A DNA stretch of 64,000 bases from Granulicella mallensis MP5ACTX8 (GTDB taxonomy: Bacteria > Acidobacteriota > Terriglobia > Terriglobales > Acidobacteriaceae), in NCBI RefSeq assembly GCF_000178955.2, contig NC_016631.1:1364001-1428000 (forward strand), given 5' to 3'. Positions 26,392 to 34,445 of the stretch are shown piece after piece. Below the pieces are notes generated by a model. The model did not search any database. It saw only the letters and a list, made by a program, of their open reading frames with translations, and was not told the DNA's origin. The number at the start of each line of letters is the position of its first letter. Positions within the stretch are counted from its first letter, which is position 1. A program made the translations under genes and the position numbers.

Positions 26392-26985
26392 ATGCCATCT
26401 ATAAAGGATGTACAGTCGCCCCCCATCAAGACCATCAGTAGCCGAGAGGTGTACCGCAACCCATGGACGCGTGTGCGTGAGGATGTAATCGAGCGCGAGA
26501 ACGGCACGCGTGGGATCTACGGTGTTATGGACAAGGACCCGGCCTGCATCGTCATTCCGCTGGAGCAAACCCCGGAGGGCGATTTTCTTTGGCTGGTGCG
26601 GCAGTATCGCTACACGGTGGGAGACACGTTCTTCGAACTGCCGCAGGGCGGCTGGGAGACCGCCGAAGTCGATCCCGAGGAACTGGCTCGCGGTGAGTTG
26701 CGTGAGGAGACAGGACTGCTGGTCGATCGCATGACGCACCTGACGGATCTATGGATTGCCTATGGCGCGATGCGGCAGATCCACCATGTCTACCTGGCCG
26801 AAGGGCTGACGCATGGCGAGACGGAACGCGATCCCGAAGAGCAGGACATGACCGTGCATCGAGTCCCGGTGAGTGAGTTTGAAGCGATGCTGCTGGATGG
26901 CCGCGTGATGGATAACTGTACGGCTTCGGCCTGGGGTGTGTATCGGGTCTGGCGTGATCGCAGAGATGTGGTTCGCGAGGCGTAA
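26392..26985 (+). CDS. Nudix hydrolase (ADP-ribose pyrophosphatase-like)
   Basis: 197 residues. The sequence after residue ~55 follows the ADP-sugar pyrophosphatase type: LWLVRQYRYTVGDTFFELPQGG, then a Nudix box GWETAEVDPEELARGELREE. The first Arg of the R-E-x-x-E-E core is Gly here and the upstream Glu is shifted by one, while the metal-binding E-L-R-E-E is kept. Such enzymes cleave ADP-ribose or ADP/GDP-sugars. It starts 9 bp after treZ, so co-transcription with the trehalose genes is likely and an ADP-glucose-type substrate is conceivable but unproven. Confidence 0.85.
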   Translation: MPSIKDVQSPPIKTISSREVYRNPWTRVREDVIERENGTRGIYGVMDKDPACIVIPLEQTPEGDFLWLVRQYRYTVGDTFFELPQGGWETAEVDPEELARGELREETGLLVDRMTHLTDLWIAYGAMRQIHHVYLAEGLTHGETERDPEEQDMTVHRVPVSEFEAMLLDGRVMDNCTASAWGVYRVWRDRRDVVREA

Positions 26986-27013
26986 CCCATTTGCCTTCTT
27001 AGCTCACCACAAA

Positions 27014-27066
27014 ATTGTCATCTCGACCGAAGGCGGCCTTTTGCGCCGCAGTGGTGAGACCTGCAG
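27014..27066. repeat. Half copy of the GTCATCTCGACCGAAG repeat
   Basis: Single arm reading GTCATCTCGACCGAAG, then a small GC hairpin (GGCGGC...GCGCCG) and AGTGGTGAGACCTGCAG. It matches the left half of the complete palindrome at 30694-30865 but lacks the inverted partner. It lies between convergent genes. Confidence 0.7.
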
Positions 27067-27121
27067 CCAAAACGATCTACCCTATGTGATTTCGGAAACG
27101 GCTCTAATCTGAATCCTAGCC

Positions 27122-27682
27122 CTAAACCTTGTTGCGCCGAAAGCAATCTGCGCTGTGATCGTTGACGATGCCTGTCGCCTGCATCCAGGCATAGACGATG
27201 ACCGGCCCGACAAACTTGAAGCCACGTTTCTTGAGCGTCGCGGAGATCTCTTCGGAGAGCGGCGTCTTCGCCGGAATAGGACCCTTACTGCGGATGGGTT
27301 TGTTGCCAGCCAGTCCCCATACGAAGGTGGAGAAGTCTTCACCAGCCTTCTCCATGTCGACGAAGATACGAGCGCCGTTAATCGTTGCTTCGATCTTGGC
27401 GCGTGAGCGGACGATACCCTCGTTCTTTAGCAGGCGTGCAATGTCGCGCTCTGTGAACTTCGCGACAATGGCTGGATCGAAGTCTGCAAAGGCCTCGCGG
27501 AAAGCCTCACGCTTACGCAGGATGGTGATCCAGGAGAGCCCGGCCTGGAAGCCCTCCAGCATCAGCATCTCCCAGAGCGCACGGCTGTCATGCACTGGCA
27601 CGCCCCACTCTTCATCGTGGTAGGTCTGGTATAACGGGTCATTCCCAGACCACGCGCAGCGTTGGAGATCGTGTTTTGCCAT
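27122..27682 (-). CDS. tag: DNA-3-methyladenine glycosylase I
   Basis: 186 residues, HhH-GPD superfamily, Tag family. Base-excision repair enzyme that removes 3-methyladenine. It shows the family blocks RCAWSGNDPLYQTYHDEEWG, LEGFQAGLSWITILRKRE with the base-binding Glu, FKFVGPVIVYAWMQATG and NDHSADCFRR; the zinc ligands are Cys9 and the two C-terminal His/Cys. It starts one base after the stop of the VWA-protein gene upstream, so it is the last gene of that minus-strand run. Confidence 0.95.
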   Translation of the reverse strand: MAKHDLQRCAWSGNDPLYQTYHDEEWGVPVHDSRALWEMLMLEGFQAGLSWITILRKREAFREAFADFDPAIVAKFTERDIARLLKNEGIVRSRAKIEATINGARIFVDMEKAGEDFSTFVWGLAGNKPIRSKGPIPAKTPLSEEISATLKKRGFKFVGPVIVYAWMQATGIVNDHSADCFRRNKV

Positions 27683-27683
27683 C

Positions 27684-28916
27684 TCAGTTCACCATCTTCT
27701 GGCGGCGGGACATGAAGTCCATCAACAGATAATTGCCCAGGTTTTGCGGTGTGGTGAAGTAGGCCTTGCCGCGGCACATGGCGCTGACCTTCTGCACGAA
27801 CTGGACGAGGGCGAAGTCCTGCGCCAGCATGAAGGTGTTGATCATGATGCCCGCTCGCTTGCAGCGGCTGACCTCTTGCAGCGTCTCTTCGATCACGATG
27901 GGATCGAGCCCAAACGCGTTCTTGTAGATGCGGCCGTCAGCGAGTGTCAGCGCGGAGGGTTTGCCGTCGGTGATCATCACGATCTGCTTCATGTCCTTGT
28001 TCGACCGTTGCAGGATGCGATGCGCAACGCGCAGACCCTCGCGAGTGTTGGTGTAGTGCGGGCCAACCTTGACGCGTGGCAGTTGCGAGATCGGAATCTC
28101 CTCGGCGGAGTCATGGAAGAGCACCAGCGAGAGCGTATCGCCCGGATACTGCGTGCGGATGAGATGACTGAGCGCCATCGCGACACGCTTCGCCGGGGTG
28201 AAGCGGTCTTCGCCGTAGAGGATCATCGAGTGCGAGCAGTCGAGCAGAACGACGGTCGCGCAGGAGCTCTGGTAGTCGGCCTGCTGCACGTGGAGATCGC
28301 TGTACTCCAGGTTGAGCACGCCATTTCCTGTGGGCGCTCCTTCGCGGGCGAAGACGGAGTTGAGCGTGGCGGTGATGTCGAGATTGAGGGAGTCGCCAAA
28401 CTCATACTGCTTCGAAGACCCATTGGTCTCCACTCCGGCGGCTTCGTAGCTCGTGTCATGGCGGCCGAGCGACGACTTGCCCAGGGGCCCAAGCAGATCG
28501 CGCAGCGCCTTGTAGCCGAGGAAGTCCATGCCCTTGTCGGTGACTTCAAAGCGCGAGGACTCCCCGTCTCCCTCTTCGCCCTGTCCCTGGCCTTCGGCGG
28601 GCTCCTCGGCGTTGAGGAAGTTCTCGTCCTTCATACGCTGGACGATCTTATCGATCAGCGCCTCGACCTGATCTTCCGGCAGGCTGTCGAACTGCTCCTG
28701 CGCATCCTCGTCGAGCAGGTCGCCGGACTCTAGCGCCTGGCGGATGGCCTCGCGCAGGTCGTCCATGGTCTGCTCGCCGTCCATGTTCTGAAAGGGCGAG
28801 AAGGGGTCCTGAAAGCCGGAGTTGAGCAAGAAGTCGGAGAGCGCCTGCATCAGGTCGTCGAGCCCGAAGCTCGTGGAGAGGTCGCCGGTGAACTTGGTAT
28901 AGCGGGTGAGCTTCAT
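27684..28916 (-). CDS. VWA-domain protein, partner of a MoxR/Mg-chelatase-type AAA+ ATPase
   Basis: 410 residues, no signal peptide. An acidic N-terminal half (rich in E/D/Q/G around residues 80-130) precedes a C-terminal von Willebrand A domain from about residue 215, with a MIDAS motif [10 protein letters not shown] and later Thr/Asp residues (ITDGKPSA). VWA proteins of this type work with AAA+ ATPases like the one encoded at 30885-32447, by analogy with ChlD/ChlI and MoxR systems, to insert metals or remodel proteins. The two genes are on one strand but separated by two methyltransferase genes. The substrate is unknown. Confidence 0.8.
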   Translation of the reverse strand: MKLTRYTKFTGDLSTSFGLDDLMQALSDFLLNSGFQDPFSPFQNMDGEQTMDDLREAIRQALESGDLLDEDAQEQFDSLPEDQVEALIDKIVQRMKDENFLNAEEPAEGQGQGEEGDGESSRFEVTDKGMDFLGYKALRDLLGPLGKSSLGRHDTSYEAAGVETNGSSKQYEFGDSLNLDITATLNSVFAREGAPTGNGVLNLEYSDLHVQQADYQSSCATVVLLDCSHSMILYGEDRFTPAKRVAMALSHLIRTQYPGDTLSLVLFHDSAEEIPISQLPRVKVGPHYTNTREGLRVAHRILQRSNKDMKQIVMITDGKPSALTLADGRIYKNAFGLDPIVIEETLQEVSRCKRAGIMINTFMLAQDFALVQFVQKVSAMCRGKAYFTTPQNLGNYLLMDFMSRRQKMVN

Positions 28917-29030
28917 AGTAGGCCTGCGTTCTACATTAGACGCTCGGCGATGGTGGAGGATGCGGGGAGTAGTTGTCAGTTCTCAGTTCCGCCGAACCTG
29001 CCAAAGGAGAACTGACAACTACCTTATGAA

Positions 29031-29702
29031 CTACGACTTTGTTCCCGAAAGCACCGCGAAGCGGTTGTCCTTGAACCAGCAATCGGCATCGGTAAACCCT
29101 GCCTCGCGCATCCAGTGGAGCTGGTCTTCGACGGAGGCGCAGCGATCATCCTGCTGGCGGTAGAGCGAATCCGCGATCTGCTGGGGAGTGGCTCCGGCTT
29201 CGCGTACCTGCTGGAGCCAGATCACCTTGTAATGAGCATCGAGGGCGGGCGTGGGGCCTGCTACCTGCTCGGCGTTGACGAAGGTGCCACCGGGCCGGAG
29301 CGCGGCGTAGATCTTCTTGAAGAGCGACTTCTTGGCCTCGTTGTCGAGATGATGGATCGAGAGCGCCGAGACGATAGAGTCCTGGTTCTGAGGCAGAGCC
29401 GCGGTAGCGTAGTCGGCGACCTCAAAGCTCACATTGGAATCGGTGCCGAGGCGAGTGCGAGCCCGTTCGAGCATCGGCTCGGAGACGTCCATCAGGTGAA
29501 TGTGGGCCTTGGGATACCAGGTACGCACAAAGGTCGAGAGCAGCCCCGTACCTGCGCCGAGGTCGAGCACACGTTCTGCGCCGCCGACGATCAGGTCGGT
29601 GGTGCGGCGATAGAAGGCGTCATAGCAGGGGATCAGCTTGGCGCGATCGGCATCGTAGGTGGCGGCGGTGATATCGAAGATTTCCTGGGTAGGGTTAGAC
29701 AT
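29031..29702 (-). CDS. Class I SAM-dependent methyltransferase (paralog 1)
   Basis: 223 residues from the ATG at 29702; a TTG four codons upstream is possible. SAM-binding motif I is VLDLGAGTGLLS, with the acidic motif II in HLMDVSEPML and the post-I block DSIVSALSIHHLDNEAK typical of UbiE/Methyltransf_25-type enzymes. It closely resembles the gene at 29899-30573 throughout, including PGGTFVNAEQVAGPTP and the C-terminal DCWFKDNRFAVLSG, so the pair arose by tandem duplication. The substrate is unknown. It lies between VWA and AAA+ genes on the same strand. Confidence 0.85.
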   Translation of the reverse strand: MSNPTQEIFDITAATYDADRAKLIPCYDAFYRRTTDLIVGGAERVLDLGAGTGLLSTFVRTWYPKAHIHLMDVSEPMLERARTRLGTDSNVSFEVADYATAALPQNQDSIVSALSIHHLDNEAKKSLFKKIYAALRPGGTFVNAEQVAGPTPALDAHYKVIWLQQVREAGATPQQIADSLYRQQDDRCASVEDQLHWMREAGFTDADCWFKDNRFAVLSGTKS

Positions 29703-29818
29703 GGTTGTTTCCAAGGATAAGCGTTTGAGCGAATTATGTCGCTGGCTGGAGTGACGGGTGGGTAGTACGGTTCACTTTAGAACCCGCTTTGGTGCTGTGA
29801 CTGCCTCTGTCTTTGTTC

Positions 29819-29886
29819 TTGCTTTTGCCTTTCTGGTTGTCATTCCGAGCGCAGCGAGCGAATGACAACCAGAAAGGCAAAAGCAA
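29819..29886. repeat. Long inverted repeat with GTCATTC core
   Basis: Perfect 27-bp arms (29819-29845 and 29860-29886) around a 14-base loop CGAGCGCAGCGAGC. The inner end reads GTCATTC...GAATGAC, the core shared with other palindromes of the window; the outer GCTTTTGCCTTTCTGG is unique to this site. It starts 13 bp after the stop of the upstream methyltransferase gene. Confidence 0.9.
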
Positions 29887-29898
29887 AGACAATAAGAA

Positions 29899-30573
29899 TC
29901 AGCCCCGGACACCGCTAAGCACGGCAAAGCTGCTGGCCTTGTACCAGCAGTCAACATCCGCGAACCCCGCCTCGCGCAGCCATGCAAGCTGCGGCTCGAC
30001 GGGCGTGCGTCGATCTTCCTGCTGGCGATAAAGTGAGTCGGCGACCTGCTGCTCGGTCGCCCCCAGGGCACGGACGTCGCTCAGCCAGCGCTGCTGGTAG
30101 AGAGTTTCGAGCTCAGGGGTGGGACCGGCGATGTGATCGGCATTGATGAACAGCCCGCCAGGACGGAGCGCCGCGAAGATCAAGGGAAGGATGACCCGTT
30201 TCTGTTCGTCTTCGAGATGGTGGATGGAGAGCGCAGAGATCACGGCGTCGCAGGGCGTTGGCAGCGGCACGGTGGTGTAATCGGCGAGCGTATAGGTGAG
30301 AGAGGGGCCGTCGCCAAGCCGCTGACGGGCGAGATCGAGCATGGGCTGGGAGAAGTCGATCAGGTGAAGGTGAGCCTTGGGAAAGGCTGCACGGATCATC
30401 GAGGAGAAGAGTCCCGAACCCGCTCCAAGTTCCACGATGCACGTAGCCTCCGAGGGAATCTGCTCCAGTGCGGCGGCATAGAAGGCTTCATGGCCGGGGA
30501 TGAGCCGCATGCGATCACGGTCGTAGGTGGCGGCGGTGGCATCGAAGACGGCGCGAGTGTTGTTCGTTCTCAT
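29899..30573 (-). CDS. Class I SAM-dependent methyltransferase (paralog 2)
   Basis: 224 residues. Motif I is IVELGAGSGLFS, motif II HLIDFSQPMLD, post-I DAVISALSIHHLEDEQK. It is a tandem paralog of the gene at 29031-29702, sharing the Y-D-x-D-R-x-x-L-I-P opening, PGGLFINADHIAGPTP and the DCWYKASSFAVLSG end. The substrate is unknown. Upstream on the same strand, across a long palindrome, is the AAA+ gene. Confidence 0.85.
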   Translation of the reverse strand: MRTNNTRAVFDATAATYDRDRMRLIPGHEAFYAAALEQIPSEATCIVELGAGSGLFSSMIRAAFPKAHLHLIDFSQPMLDLARQRLGDGPSLTYTLADYTTVPLPTPCDAVISALSIHHLEDEQKRVILPLIFAALRPGGLFINADHIAGPTPELETLYQQRWLSDVRALGATEQQVADSLYRQQEDRRTPVEPQLAWLREAGFADVDCWYKASSFAVLSGVRG

Positions 30574-30693
30574 GCCTAGAACATAAGTGGATGTGATGGA
30601 TTATGCAATGAAAATAAGAAAATCTAATAGATGTCAAAGCTGGCGATTGGAACTGTTCTCAGGGGTGTAGACGCTGAGCTGCTTGCATGTACC

Positions 30694-30865
30694 ACCCAAA
30701 CCCTGTCATCTCGACCGAAGACGGCGCTCTTTGCCGTCGTAGTGGAGAGACCTGCAGCCTGCTTGCGCTAGCACCGATGCCCGCACAAGCAAACTGCAGG
30801 TCTCTCCACTACGCATGACGATAAAGCAATTATGCTTCGGTCGAGATGACAGTGCTTGGGTGATA
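30694..30865. repeat. Complete 170-bp nested palindrome (GTCATCTCGACCGAAG family)
   Basis: Outer arms with CTGTCATCTCGACCGAAG (30703-30720) and its complement at 30835-30852 extend outward with few mismatches through ACCCAA/TTGGGT. An inner perfect 19-bp pair (30739-30757 with 30794-30812, reading GTAGTGGAGAGACCTGCAG) encloses a further imperfect hairpin. It begins 20 bp past the stop of the AAA+ gene. The rest of 30574-30884 shows nothing. Confidence 0.85.
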
Positions 30866-30884
30866 CGCCTCTTGCGGAGCTGTT

Positions 30885-32447
30885 CTAGTTGAATCCCCGT
30901 CGTGTGCGATTGTGGGCGTCTTCCCGCTCCTGCTCACGCTTGCGTTCTGCGAAGTTCGCTGCCTCTTCGTTGCGCTTGCGCTTTTCACCGGCGCTGAACT
31001 TGCGGGCTTCGCTGCGCGAGATGCGCTTATGCGCGGTCATGCCTTCGAGCAGGAACTCCGCCGCTGAGACGGCTACCTCAGGCTGGGACTTCGAGGTGAT
31101 CTTGAACGGCGTCAGCTTCTCGAAGAGGCCCTGGATCTGTTGGAGTTCCGCCAGAACCGTTGCGGCAGGCTGCTTGTCATTCAACTCCACGGCACCGCCA
31201 AGGTTGAACCACTGCTCGATCTGCTGCGTGTTGGTATCGGCAAAGTAGCTGTCGAAGATGTTGGCGACAGAGCTGCGGATCAACTCGCGGATGACGTTGT
31301 CCGAACCGCGCATCTCGCCTTCGTACTCCAGCTCAATCTTGCCCGTGATGCCCGGCAGAGCGGCGAAGATATCGCCGACCCGAGGGACGACGAGCGATTC
31401 GCCGTGAATCAAAGCCCGGCGTTCGGCGTTCGAGACCACAAGCTCCATCGTGCTGATCGGCAGGCGCTGCGACACGCCCGAGCGTTTGTCGACCTTCTTA
31501 TCCTCACGCGCGACAAAAGCGATCTGCTCGACGATCTGACGGATGTAGTGCGGAATCTCGATGCGCTGGATGGCGTCGTTGGAGGGAGCATAGGTGCGCG
31601 CCGTCCAGGCCTCCTGCTCCGTGATGCTGATGGCTTCGTCGAGCGACTCAGGGTAGTGCGTGCGAATCTCGCTGCCGATGCGGTCTTTGAGCGGGGTGAC
31701 AATCTTGCCGCGCGCCGTGTAGTCCTCGGGGTTGGCCGAGAAGACGATGGCGACATCGAGTTCCAGGCGTACCGGATAGCCCTTAATTTGTACGTCGCCT
31801 TCCTGCATGATGTTGAAGAGGGCGACCTGGATCTTCCCGGCGAGGTCCGGGACCTCGTTGATGGCGAAGATTCCGCGATTGGCCCGGGGCAGCAGACCGT
31901 AGTGCATGGTCAGCTCGCTGCCGAGCTCGTGGCCGCTACGCGCGGCTTTGATCGGATCGACGTCGCCGATGAGGTCGGCCACGGTCACGTCCGGAGTTGC
32001 GAGCTTTTCGACGTAGCGCTCGATCGGAGTCATCCACGCGATGGGGGTATCGTCGCCGAGCGAGGCGACGAGGTCGCGCGAGAACTTCGAGAGCGGGGCG
32101 TAGGGGTTGTCGCGCAGCTCGGAGCCAGCGACGTAGGGGCTGAAGGGATCGAGCAGCGTCGTCAGCGAGCGCAGGATGCGCGACTTCGCCTGGCCGCGCA
32201 GGCCCAGCAGGATGAAATTATGCCGCGAGAGCAGCGCATTGACCACCTGCGGAACGACCGTGTCGTCATAGCCGACGATGCCGGGGAAGAGCGATTCCCC
32301 TTCCTTCGGTCCCCCAGGGGCGATCTCGCGCAGGCGGGCAATCAGGTTGTCGCGAAGCTCGTCCTTGACGCTGCGGGAGACGCGATCGGCGGTGTAAGCA
32401 GAGGTGCGGAGTTGACCCAGGGTGCGCGGAAGTGCAGTCGACGGCAT
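30885..32447 (-). CDS. MoxR/Mg-chelatase-I-like AAA+ ATPase
   Basis: 520 residues. AAA+ core related to ChlI/BchI and MoxR: a variant Walker A GLRGQAKSRILR where G-K-S is expected, a long helix-2 insert, Walker B-like RGIFAINEVPDLAGKIQ, a sensor block AIVFSANPEDYTARGKI, and arginine-finger region LKDRIGSEIRTHYP. The C-terminal ~60 residues are strongly basic and charged. Paired with the VWA gene at 27684-28916, it probably forms a two-part remodelling or chelatase-like machine. The Walker A change (GQAKS) occurs in some members and need not abolish ATP binding. Confidence 0.82.
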   Translation of the reverse strand: MPSTALPRTLGQLRTSAYTADRVSRSVKDELRDNLIARLREIAPGGPKEGESLFPGIVGYDDTVVPQVVNALLSRHNFILLGLRGQAKSRILRSLTTLLDPFSPYVAGSELRDNPYAPLSKFSRDLVASLGDDTPIAWMTPIERYVEKLATPDVTVADLIGDVDPIKAARSGHELGSELTMHYGLLPRANRGIFAINEVPDLAGKIQVALFNIMQEGDVQIKGYPVRLELDVAIVFSANPEDYTARGKIVTPLKDRIGSEIRTHYPESLDEAISITEQEAWTARTYAPSNDAIQRIEIPHYIRQIVEQIAFVAREDKKVDKRSGVSQRLPISTMELVVSNAERRALIHGESLVVPRVGDIFAALPGITGKIELEYEGEMRGSDNVIRELIRSSVANIFDSYFADTNTQQIEQWFNLGGAVELNDKQPAATVLAELQQIQGLFEKLTPFKITSKSQPEVAVSAAEFLLEGMTAHKRISRSEARKFSAGEKRKRNEEAANFAERKREQEREDAHNRTRRGFN

Positions 32448-32511
32448 ATGTAGAAGTATAGATGTCTTACAGGGAGGGAGGATTCGCGGCGTTGATTATC
32501 AATTCTCAATT

Positions 32512-32561
32512 GCGCGAAGCGCGTTCGTTGACGCTGAACCGTCATGGTTTGCGCTTCGCGC
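32512..32561. repeat. Intergenic hairpin
   Basis: GCGCGAAGCGC (32512-32522) pairs perfectly with GCGCTTCGCGC (32551-32561), loop 28 bases. It lies 39 bp past the stop of the TPR gene and could terminate it; no T tract follows. Confidence 0.6.
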
Positions 32562-32599
32562 TATGGGGCCGCATTGATTCTTCGGCACTCTAACGCGAC

Positions 32600-32909
32600 T
32601 TAGCTCAAATCATCCAGCATTGCCTGCATCTCGCTGGCAGCATGGGCATTATTGGTGCGCTCGCAGGCGGCTAGACCGGCGGCAAGGCGCTCGCGGGCCT
32701 CGTCCGTGCGGCCTGCCTTCAACAGCTCCTGGGCGGACATCTGGTAGGCGGGCACGTAGTCCGGGGTGTGCTGCAGGATGGTGGAGAACTCGGTGAGTGC
32801 TGCCTCCTGCTTGCCCTCGGAGGAGTAGGCCATGGCCAGGCCGTAGCGGGCAAAGGCGTCGGTGGGGTTCTGCTTCAGGATTTCGGTGAGCATCGCGATC
32901 TTGTCCATC
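32600..32909 (-). CDS. Small TPR-repeat protein
   Basis: 102 residues from the ATG at 32909; the frame extends 23 codons upstream but those residues (basic, phenylalanine-rich) do not look like TPR. Two to three tetratricopeptide repeats are visible (AFARYGLAMAYSSEGKQEAA, YVPAYQMSAQELLKAGRTDEA, then HAASEMQAML). TPRs mediate protein contacts; no partner is evident. No signal peptide with this start. Divergent from the thioesterase gene at 32992. Confidence 0.75.
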
Positions 32910-32991
32910 TGCTTAGGATGCGGGGAACGCTGGCGAAATGCAAAAGGGGTGCCGGAGAGCAATGATTTGACGGGCAATTTAGAATGGAGAG

Positions 32992-33513
32992 ATGAGTGAA
33001 GGCATGTTAGTGCGGCCCGTGAGTGAGTCGCAATCGGAGCGCAGCGAGATTATTTTCCCGGGAGACGCCAATGCGCTCGGCAATCTCTTCGGAGGCAGGC
33101 TGATGCAGTTTATCGACCTCGTCGGAGCAATGGCGGCCAGCCGCCACGCACGGGCCATCACGGTAACGGCGTCCATGGATCACCTGGACTTCGTCGCGCC
33201 GGTAAAGGTCGGAGATCTGCTGATCCTGAAGTCCAGCGTGAATCGCGCGTACAAGACTTCGATGGAGGTAGGCGTGAAGGCGATGGTCGAAGATGTGCGC
33301 GCACAGCGTCTGCGGCATGTATCGTCGGCCTATCTCACCTTTGTCGCGGTAGATAGCACGGGGCAGCGCATCGAAGTCCCCCAGGTTCTGCCGGAGACCG
33401 AGAATCAGAAGCGGCGATTTGAAGATGCAGCCCGCCGCCGCGAGATGCGCTCCGAGGAGACCCTGCGCAAGCGTGCGATGCGTGCCGCCATGGCGCCGGA
33501 GTGGCATTCGTAG
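32992..33513 (+). CDS. Acyl-CoA thioesterase, hotdog fold (YciA/ACOT type)
   Basis: 173 residues. Hotdog domain with the family's FPGDANALGNLFGGRLMQFID helix (the Asn-Ala-x-Gly-x-x-x-Gly-Gly pattern carries the active site) and VTASMDHLDFVAPVKVGDLL. Cytosolic hydrolase of acyl-CoA esters. The C-terminal ~35 residues are an extra charged helix. GGAG lies just ahead of the ATG at 32992; an in-frame ATG at 33004 is an alternative start. Confidence 0.88.
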   Translation: MSEGMLVRPVSESQSERSEIIFPGDANALGNLFGGRLMQFIDLVGAMAASRHARAITVTASMDHLDFVAPVKVGDLLILKSSVNRAYKTSMEVGVKAMVEDVRAQRLRHVSSAYLTFVAVDSTGQRIEVPQVLPETENQKRRFEDAARRREMRSEETLRKRAMRAAMAPEWHS

Positions 33514-33569
33514 GGCAGTAAGTTTTTAGCAGGAAGAAATAGTTAACAGGAAGAGCAAGGACGAATTCG

Positions 33570-34403
33570 ATGGGACATAGTGGACAGGGAATGCCGCAGG
33601 GGCCTCAGCCGTTGCCGGGTGTACAGCATGTGGTGGCGGTGGGATCGGGTAAGGGCGGCGTCGGCAAGACGACGGTGAGCGTCAACCTTTCGGTGAGCCT
33701 CGCGAAGCTGGGCTACCGGGTGGGGTTGATTGACGCCGACATCTACGGGCCGAACGTTCCCACGATGCTGGGCATCACGCGGCAGCCGAACATCATCGGT
33801 GAAAACCGCATTGAGCCGCTGCAGGCGCATGGCGTTAAGTTCATCTCCATCGGCCTGATCTCTCCCGGCGACAAGCCGATGGTGATGCGCGGGCCGATGC
33901 TGCACCAGATCATCCGGCAGTTTCTGCAGCAGGTGGAGTGGGGCGAACTGGACTTCCTCATCGTCGACCTGCCGCCGGGTACGGGCGACGTCGTCATCTC
34001 GCTGGTGCAGACAGTGCCGTTGACCGGTGCGGTCGTCGTCTCGACCGGGTCGAGCGTGGCGTTGCAGGATGCACGCAAGGCACTTGAGATGTTCCACCAG
34101 GTCAACGTCGAGGTACTGGGGCTGGTAGAGAACATGAGCCAGATGACGCTGCCGAGCGGTGAGGTCATCGACGTATTCGGCGCGGGTGGAACGGAGCAGA
34201 CGGCGAAGCAGTTCAACCTGCCGTTCCTGGGCTCTATCGACCTCGATCCTCGCGTACGCGAGGGCGGCGATCGCGGTCTGCCGGCGGCGCTGGGTACCGA
34301 AGAGTCTCTGCGGGCGCGGGAGTTTGCGGCCATTGCCTTGAAGATCGCCGAGAAGGCTAAAGAAGTCGCAGCACGCAGCGAAGATGTGTTGGAGATTAAT
34401 TAG
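33570..34403 (+). CDS. mrp: Mrp/NBP35-type P-loop ATPase, Fe-S cluster carrier
   Basis: 277 residues. Deviant Walker A GSGKGGVGKTTVSVNL, with DADIYGPNVPTMLG and DLPPGTGDVVISLVQ typical of Mrp/ApbC. It lacks the N-terminal DUF59 domain that many bacterial Mrp proteins have. The C-x-x-C cluster motif of longer members was not seen, so Fe-S carriage is inferred from the family. It lies 42 bp upstream of hrcA. Confidence 0.88.
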   Translation: MGHSGQGMPQGPQPLPGVQHVVAVGSGKGGVGKTTVSVNLSVSLAKLGYRVGLIDADIYGPNVPTMLGITRQPNIIGENRIEPLQAHGVKFISIGLISPGDKPMVMRGPMLHQIIRQFLQQVEWGELDFLIVDLPPGTGDVVISLVQTVPLTGAVVVSTGSSVALQDARKALEMFHQVNVEVLGLVENMSQMTLPSGEVIDVFGAGGTEQTAKQFNLPFLGSIDLDPRVREGGDRGLPAALGTEESLRAREFAAIALKIAEKAKEVAARSEDVLEIN

Positions 34404-34445
34404 AAACAGGAAACAGCGAAGGAAGCGAAACCTGAGCTGGAGGCT

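Noticed and set aside
30694-30865. CRISPR array or phage attachment site
   Set aside because: There are only two arms in inverted, not direct, orientation and no regularly spaced repeats; no CRISPR-type array occurs in the window.
34404-34445. Possible CIRCE operator before hrcA
   Set aside because: No TTAGCACTC/GAGTGCTAA pair is present here or elsewhere in the window.
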